Positions 33,521-37,613 of a stretch of 37,613 nt of DNA are shown piece by piece (within the stretch, counting starts at the first letter, position 1; each line of letters opens with the position of its first letter). The position numbers and the translations under genes are program-made. Where the stretch lies: assembly GCA_017527945.1 (NCBI GenBank), contig JAFXPL010000147.1, positions 1-37,613 on the forward strand. Reading direction: 5' to 3'. The DNA comes from Bacteroidales bacterium (GTDB lineage: Bacteria; Bacteroidota; Bacteroidia; Bacteroidales; WCHB1-69). The notes under the pieces were generated by a model. It saw nothing but the letters and a program-made list of their open reading frames with translations. It was not told where the DNA came from and did not search any database.

Positions 33521-33546
33521 AGGTGGTATAATCGGTAAAACCTTGT

Positions 33547-33714
33547 CTAATTGCTCTTTCCCTTCCTCTTCATCCAGAAATACATCCCCCAATAGGCGAG
33601 TGTCACGCCGAGCGTGATGCCCACCAAAATGGGAAATCGCTGCTTCACACTGGAGAACGTGAAGGGTATCAGCAGTGCAGCCAAGAGTATGAAATAACGC
33701 AAAACAGCTTTCAT
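33547..33714 (-). CDS. 55-residue membrane protein downstream of valS
   Basis: The 55-residue frame has two hydrophobic helices (about 4-20, VLRYFILLAALLIPFTF, and about 28-47, FPILVGITLGVTLAYWGMYF) flanked by basic residues (KQR, KRKGKSN), so it is probably an inner-membrane hairpin. It begins 1 nt after the valS stop and ends 26 nt before a strong terminator, which supports it as the last gene of the valS transcript. I do not recognise the family. Confidence 0.65.
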   Translation of the reverse strand: MKAVLRYFILLAALLIPFTFSSVKQRFPILVGITLGVTLAYWGMYFWMKRKGKSN

Positions 33715-33715
33715 C

Positions 33716-36355
33716 CTACTTTAATTTGGCCAATTGTTCCTTAATAATACGGATTTTTTCCTCTGCATCAGCCTGCTTTTTGCGCTCTATATCCACCACT
33801 TTCTGCGGGGCGTTGTTCACGAAACTGGCATTCGACAGCTTCTTCATCACGCCTTGCAGGAAACCTTCGGCATATTTCAGGTCGGCCTCCAGCTTCTTGA
33901 TCTCTTCGGCAGCATCCACCAAACCGGTCAGCGGCATCGAGTACTTGACGTTGTTCTCGATGAACGTGGCACCGTCAACCTCCTCGCCAGCCACATAATC
34001 AATGCTTTCCAGGTTGCAAAGCTTTGCAACGACCGCATCGGTAGCGGGGTTGGCAATGGATGCGTCCGCATAGACCCTGAGCTTGAGCGCGTGCTTCTGT
34101 GCGATGTTCTTCTCAGTACGGATGCGGCGCACCTGTTCAATCACTTTGCGTGCGATGGCGAAATCGTCCAACACTTTCTGGTCCACATCGGCAGTCACTT
34201 CCGGCATCCGGGTCATCATGATGGACTCCTTCTCGCCACGTTCGCGCATCGTGTGCCAAAGTTCTTCGGTGATGAACGGCATGAACGGGTGCAGAATCTG
34301 CATCAGCGTCTCAAAGATGTCGATAATTTCGCGGTAAGTCTTCCCATCGACGGGTTGCTGGTAGCCGGGCTTCACTACTTCGAGGAAACAGGAGCAGAAA
34401 TCGTCCCACACAAGCTTGTAGATGTCCATCAGCGCTTCGGAAATGCGATAGCGCTTCACGTTCGACTGCACCAAGGTCAGCACCTCGGTCATGCGCTCGC
34501 GGATCCACTTCACAGCGGTTTCCGTATGCAGCGGCTGCGGGAGCTTGTCATCAATCTCCCACCCTCTCACCAAGCGGAAGGCATTCCACAACTTATTACT
34601 GAAGTTGCGGCCCTGTTCGCACAACGACTCGTCGAACAGCAGGTCATTGCCGGCAGGCGAGCTAAGCAGCATACCGAAACGCACGCCATCGGCACCGTAT
34701 TTCTCCATCAACATGATGGGATCGGGCGAGTTGCCGAGCTGCTTCGACATCTTACGGTGCAATTTATCTCTCACAGTACCAGTAAAATAGACATCCTTGA
34801 ACGGAATCTTGCCGCGCCATTCCAGACCGGCCATGATCATACGCGCCACCCAGAAGAAGATAATGTCGGGGGCCGTAATCAACACGGCGGTCGGATAGTA
34901 ATAATTAATTTCGGGATTGTCGGGGTGACGGATACCGTCGAACACCGACAACGGCCACAGCCAAGAGGAGAACCAAGTGTCCATCACGTCCTCGTCCTGC
35001 TTCAAGTCGTTGACAGAGAGATTTAGCTCGGGGAATTTCTGACGAGCGATATTTAAGGCTTCATCGACATTGTGCGCCACCACAAATTCGTGGTTCGGCA
35101 GATACCAAGCCGGAATGCGGTGTCCCCACCAAAGCTGGCGACTGATGCACCAGTCCTTGATATTCTCCATCCAATGGGCGTATGTGTTCTTGAATTTCTC
35201 GGGATGGAAAGTAATATCGCCGTTCATGACCGCATCGAGGGCGGGTTTGGCGAGATCACCCATCTTACAGAACCACTGCAGGGAAAGTTTCGGTTCAATG
35301 ACCTCATTGGTGCGCTCTGAGAAGCCTACTTTGTTGGTATAATCCTCGATTTTCACGAGGTTTCCGGCCTCTTCCAGCATCGGAACGATAGCCTTTCTCG
35401 CTTCGAAACGGTCCATGCCCACGAGGAATTGCGCGTTCTCGTTCAGCGTGCCATTGTCGTTGAAGATGTTAATGGTCTCCAAATGGTGCTTGATGCCAAG
35501 GTTGTAGTCATTGATGTCGTGCGCCGGAGTGATTTTCAAGGCACCGGTACCGAACTCACGCTCCACATACTCATCATAAATCAGTGGAATAGAACGGTTT
35601 ACAATCGGAACAATGGCGCGTTTGCCTTTGTATTTGGCATAACGCTCGTCGTCGGGGTGCATACAGATGGCCGTATCGCCGAGAATGGTCTCAGGACGGG
35701 TAGTAGCGATGGTAATATACTCATTCTCCTCACCTTCAATCTGATAGCGAACATAATAGAGTTTGGACTGCAGTTCCTTGTAAATCACTTCCTCATCGGA
35801 GACAGCGGTGAGCGCCTTCGGATCCCAATTGACCATGCGCACGCCTCGATAAATCTTGCCTTTGTTGTAGAGATCCACAAACACATCGATGACAGCTTCC
35901 GACATTTCGGGATCCATGGTGAATTTAGTACGATCCCAGTCGCAGGAGGCACCGAGCTTGCGGAGCTGTTTGAGGATAATGCCGCCATATTTTTCCTTCC
36001 ACTCCCAGGCATGTTTCAGGAACTCCTCGCGGGTAAGGTCTTTTTTGTCAATGCCCTGCTCTTTGAGATAGTTCACCACTTTGGCTTCCGTGGCGATGGA
36101 GGCATGGTCGGTGCCAGGCACCCACACGGCATTGAAACCCTTCATGCGCGCACGACGGATCATCACGTCCTGAATGGTATTGTTGAGCATGTGGCCCATG
36201 TGCAGTACGCCGGTCACGTTCGGCGGCGGAATCACGATGGAATATGCCGGTCTTTCATCAGGTTCAGAGTGGAAGAAACGGTTCTCCATCCAAAACTGAT
36301 ACCATTTGTCCTCTACCGCAATCGGGTCATACTTGGTGTTGATCTCTGTAGCCAT
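33716..36355 (-). CDS. valS: Valyl-tRNA synthetase
   Basis: ValS charges tRNA-Val with valine and edits mischarged threonine. The 879-residue length is typical. The class I signatures are present: HIGH as HMGH (residues 52-55, after PPPNVTGVL) and KMSKS as KMSKQLGNS (about 535-538). The connective-peptide editing domain ([20 protein letters not shown], about 215-235) lies between. The anticodon-binding helical domain and a C-terminal coiled coil ([24 protein letters not shown]) complete it. A -7 box lies 66 nt upstream, and a small membrane gene follows after 1 nt. Confidence 0.97.
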   Translation of the reverse strand: MATEINTKYDPIAVEDKWYQFWMENRFFHSEPDERPAYSIVIPPPNVTGVLHMGHMLNNTIQDVMIRRARMKGFNAVWVPGTDHASIATEAKVVNYLKEQGIDKKDLTREEFLKHAWEWKEKYGGIILKQLRKLGASCDWDRTKFTMDPEMSEAVIDVFVDLYNKGKIYRGVRMVNWDPKALTAVSDEEVIYKELQSKLYYVRYQIEGEENEYITIATTRPETILGDTAICMHPDDERYAKYKGKRAIVPIVNRSIPLIYDEYVEREFGTGALKITPAHDINDYNLGIKHHLETINIFNDNGTLNENAQFLVGMDRFEARKAIVPMLEEAGNLVKIEDYTNKVGFSERTNEVIEPKLSLQWFCKMGDLAKPALDAVMNGDITFHPEKFKNTYAHWMENIKDWCISRQLWWGHRIPAWYLPNHEFVVAHNVDEALNIARQKFPELNLSVNDLKQDEDVMDTWFSSWLWPLSVFDGIRHPDNPEINYYYPTAVLITAPDIIFFWVARMIMAGLEWRGKIPFKDVYFTGTVRDKLHRKMSKQLGNSPDPIMLMEKYGADGVRFGMLLSSPAGNDLLFDESLCEQGRNFSNKLWNAFRLVRGWEIDDKLPQPLHTETAVKWIRERMTEVLTLVQSNVKRYRISEALMDIYKLVWDDFCSCFLEVVKPGYQQPVDGKTYREIIDIFETLMQILHPFMPFITEELWHTMRERGEKESIMMTRMPEVTADVDQKVLDDFAIARKVIEQVRRIRTEKNIAQKHALKLRVYADASIANPATDAVVAKLCNLESIDYVAGEEVDGATFIENNVKYSMPLTGLVDAAEEIKKLEADLKYAEGFLQGVMKKLSNASFVNNAPQKVVDIERKKQADAEEKIRIIKEQLAKLK

Positions 36356-36420
36356 ATTTTCTATAATCTATTGTAAATTAGCAAATTATAAATAAGAATT
36401 TCCTTTTAGAAAATGAAGCG

Positions 36421-36428
36421 CAAAGATA
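36421..36428 (-). promoter_or_regulatory. -7 promoter element of valS
   Basis: The minus strand reads TATCTTTG, 65 nt before the valS start. No tRNA-Val-type T-box structure is recognised in the leader. Confidence 0.65.
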
Positions 36429-36532
36429 ACAATTTCGTACGAATTGAATATGTTTTCACTCAATTTTCCTGCAGAAAAGCAAGGAATCGAATTGGGATAG
36501 GCCGGAAAAGAACGGTCAACCAGAAAAAAATG

Positions 36533-36540
36533 TACCTTTG
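36533..36540 (+). promoter_or_regulatory. -7 promoter element of the BtuF-like gene
   Basis: TACCTTTG matches the consensus and is preceded by an A run and TG. It ends 33 nt before the ATG at 36574, which rules out an in-frame start at 36538. Confidence 0.7.
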
Positions 36541-36573
36541 CATTCTATTGAATTGTTTTGTAAATATAAGATT

Positions 36574-37479
36574 ATGAGCGAGAAACGATTTCCTTTTGTT
36601 CTTATCTTCATAGTGTCACTGCTTTTCGCTGCGTGTCATTCGCCCAAAACAGCTCCGAAAGAGGCTTTCTTCACTTGGGAGGACTCCTACCACCGCCATG
36701 TGACACTGGAAAAAGCGCCCGAACGCATTGTCTCCATCTCGCCCGCCATCACCGAGGTGATGTTCCTTGTGGGAGCGCAGGAAAAGCTGGTCGGAATCTC
36801 CGATTTTTGCAAATATCCTCCTGAAACTGAGAATATTACAAAAATCGGTGGAATGCACAACATCAATTTCGAACAACTGCTTTCGCTGCATCCCGATGTG
36901 GTACTCATCGGATCCATGGTCTCGCAGAAGGATGTCGATGCCATCGAGAAAATGGGGATTCCTGTGATTTGTATCGTGGAGGAACGTTCATTGGACGGCA
37001 TGTCGGAGATGATGGAGGTAATCGGCAAAATCACGCAATGCGAGGAAAAAGGGGACGCAGAGGCCCGAAAGTGGCGGGATAAGATTGCGGAACTCAAAGC
37101 CAACGCCCCCAATCCCGCCGACCGAAAATGTGTCTATTATGTAGTCGGCTTCGGTGATGGCGGCGACTTCACGGCCCCGAAGAACACGCATATCCAAGAA
37201 ATTATCGAACTGGCCGGGGCACGCAACGCCGGCGACTCGCTCTCCAGCTGGAACATCAGCCGCGAATACCTCTTCAAAGTCAACCCCGACATCATCGTGG
37301 TGCGCAACGAAGACAAAGACGCCTTTGTGTCGCGCTACCCTTACACTCTATTGGATGCAGTGAAACAGGGCCGCGTCTATGGTATCGAAAGCGGCTGGAT
37401 TGATGTCGTCTCCCTTCGCAACATGAATGCGGTGGATTACATCGCAAGAATCTGCGAAAACACAGAAACCCGCAATTAG
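36574..37479 (+). CDS. ABC-transporter substrate-binding lipoprotein (BtuF/FecB-like)
   Basis: The 301-residue protein has a lipoprotein signal with lipobox LLFAAC (Cys21). It shows the two-lobed periplasmic-binding pattern of the helical-backbone cobalamin/siderophore class (PF01497): RIVSISPAITEVMFLVGAQEKLVGISDFCKYP in the N-lobe, NFEQLLSLHPDVVLIG, the FTAPKNTHIQEIIELAGARN second-lobe start, and VNPDIIVVRNED near the end. It should capture vitamin B12, heme or an iron complex for an ABC importer; the ligand is not fixed by sequence, but BtuF-like is the best guess. Permease and ATPase genes usually lie next to it and may be beyond the window edge. No B12 riboswitch is recognised in the 218 bases upstream. 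A heptamer repeat starts at its stop codon. Confidence 0.85.
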   Translation: MSEKRFPFVLIFIVSLLFAACHSPKTAPKEAFFTWEDSYHRHVTLEKAPERIVSISPAITEVMFLVGAQEKLVGISDFCKYPPETENITKIGGMHNINFEQLLSLHPDVVLIGSMVSQKDVDAIEKMGIPVICIVEERSLDGMSEMMEVIGKITQCEEKGDAEARKWRDKIAELKANAPNPADRKCVYYVVGFGDGGDFTAPKNTHIQEIIELAGARNAGDSLSSWNISREYLFKVNPDIIVVRNEDKDAFVSRYPYTLLDAVKQGRVYGIESGWIDVVSLRNMNAVDYIARICENTETRN

Positions 37480-37613
37480 CCAACAGCCAACAGCCAACAG
37501 CCAACAGCCAACAGCCAACAGCCAACAGCCAACAGCCAACAGCCAACAGCCAACAGCCAACAGCCAACAGCCAACAGCCAACAGCCAACAGCCAACAGCC
37601 AACAGCCAACAGC
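37478..37613. repeat. Heptanucleotide tandem repeat (AGCCAAC)n at the window end
   Basis: The 7-base unit AGCCAAC repeats without interruption for about 19.4 copies, from the last two bases of the preceding stop codon to the end of the window, and probably beyond. With 7 bases per unit, copy-number change would shift any frame crossing it. All frames read through it on the minus strand as a simple repeat peptide, which I do not consider a gene. It is likely the reason the contig ends here. Confidence 0.97.

Noticed and set aside
33734..35026. Plus-strand frame of 430 codons opposite valS
   Set aside because: Antisense shadow; valS carries all class I motifs.
36429..36573. B12 riboswitch upstream of the BtuF-like gene
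   Set aside because: The space is short and I see neither the B12-box nor the expected multi-stem fold.
37292..37609. Minus-strand frame encoding an AVGCWLL repeat peptide
   Set aside because: It is translation of the heptamer tandem repeat running into antisense of the binding lipoprotein; there is no promoter in the window and no upstream context.
37478..37613. Possible CRISPR array at the window end
   Set aside because: The repeats are 7 bases long and directly adjacent, with no spacers.

Overview
The window looks like a chromosomal contig of a Bacteroidota (probably Bacteroidales) bacterium. Three things point there. Many genes carry the Bacteroidota sigma-factor -7 element TAnnTTTG a short way upstream. 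Start codons lack Shine-Dalgarno sequences. Several secreted proteins end in type IX secretion (T9SS) C-terminal sorting domains, including a gingipain-type C25 protease and a C10 protease. No rRNA, CRISPR array, transposase or phage structural operon is visible.

Layout. 1-8.5 kb: a large T9SS-sorted adhesin-like protein (minus strand), then housekeeping genes: pepT (minus), queA-purM, nfo, and a membrane-anchored LytTR regulator (minus). 8.5-21.8 kb: an accessory island, all on the plus strand, of lipoproteins, a trimeric-fibre-like protein, C10 and M6-like proteases, paired barrel-like paralogues and other T9SS cargo, mixed with deleted and frameshifted remnants. 21.8-28.5 kb: a tRNA-Glu with a clear terminator, a menA-like prenyltransferase, grpE-dnaJ, a Na/Pi symporter, a small hypothetical gene and an aspC-type aminotransferase. 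28.5-37.6 kb: a C25 protease directly followed by surE and a small membrane protein, a ferredoxin, valS with a 55-residue membrane protein behind it, a BtuF-like binding lipoprotein, and a heptamer tandem repeat that runs off the window end.

The most interesting part is the accessory island. It holds two versions of one gene set in the same order (lipoprotein - fibre protein - small MRK-start gene - C10 protease). The first is intact and the second is eroded by internal deletions. Four intergenic stretches share a leader of about 90 nt with a -7 element, a conserved hairpin that covaries between copies, and a competing alternative pairing. One mini-ORF joins a signal peptide in frame to the tail of a sorting domain. 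The 3' ends of the two C10 genes are nearly identical although their 5' parts have diverged. Together this suggests a locus where secreted-protein genes are duplicated, homogenised and deleted through shared end modules. Separately, two housekeeping-gene junctions (before nfo and before the C25 protease) carry a second repeated structured element of three small hairpins with compensatory base changes.

All calls come from reading the sequence and family knowledge; no database search was run. Percent identities, folding energies and read support are unmeasured.
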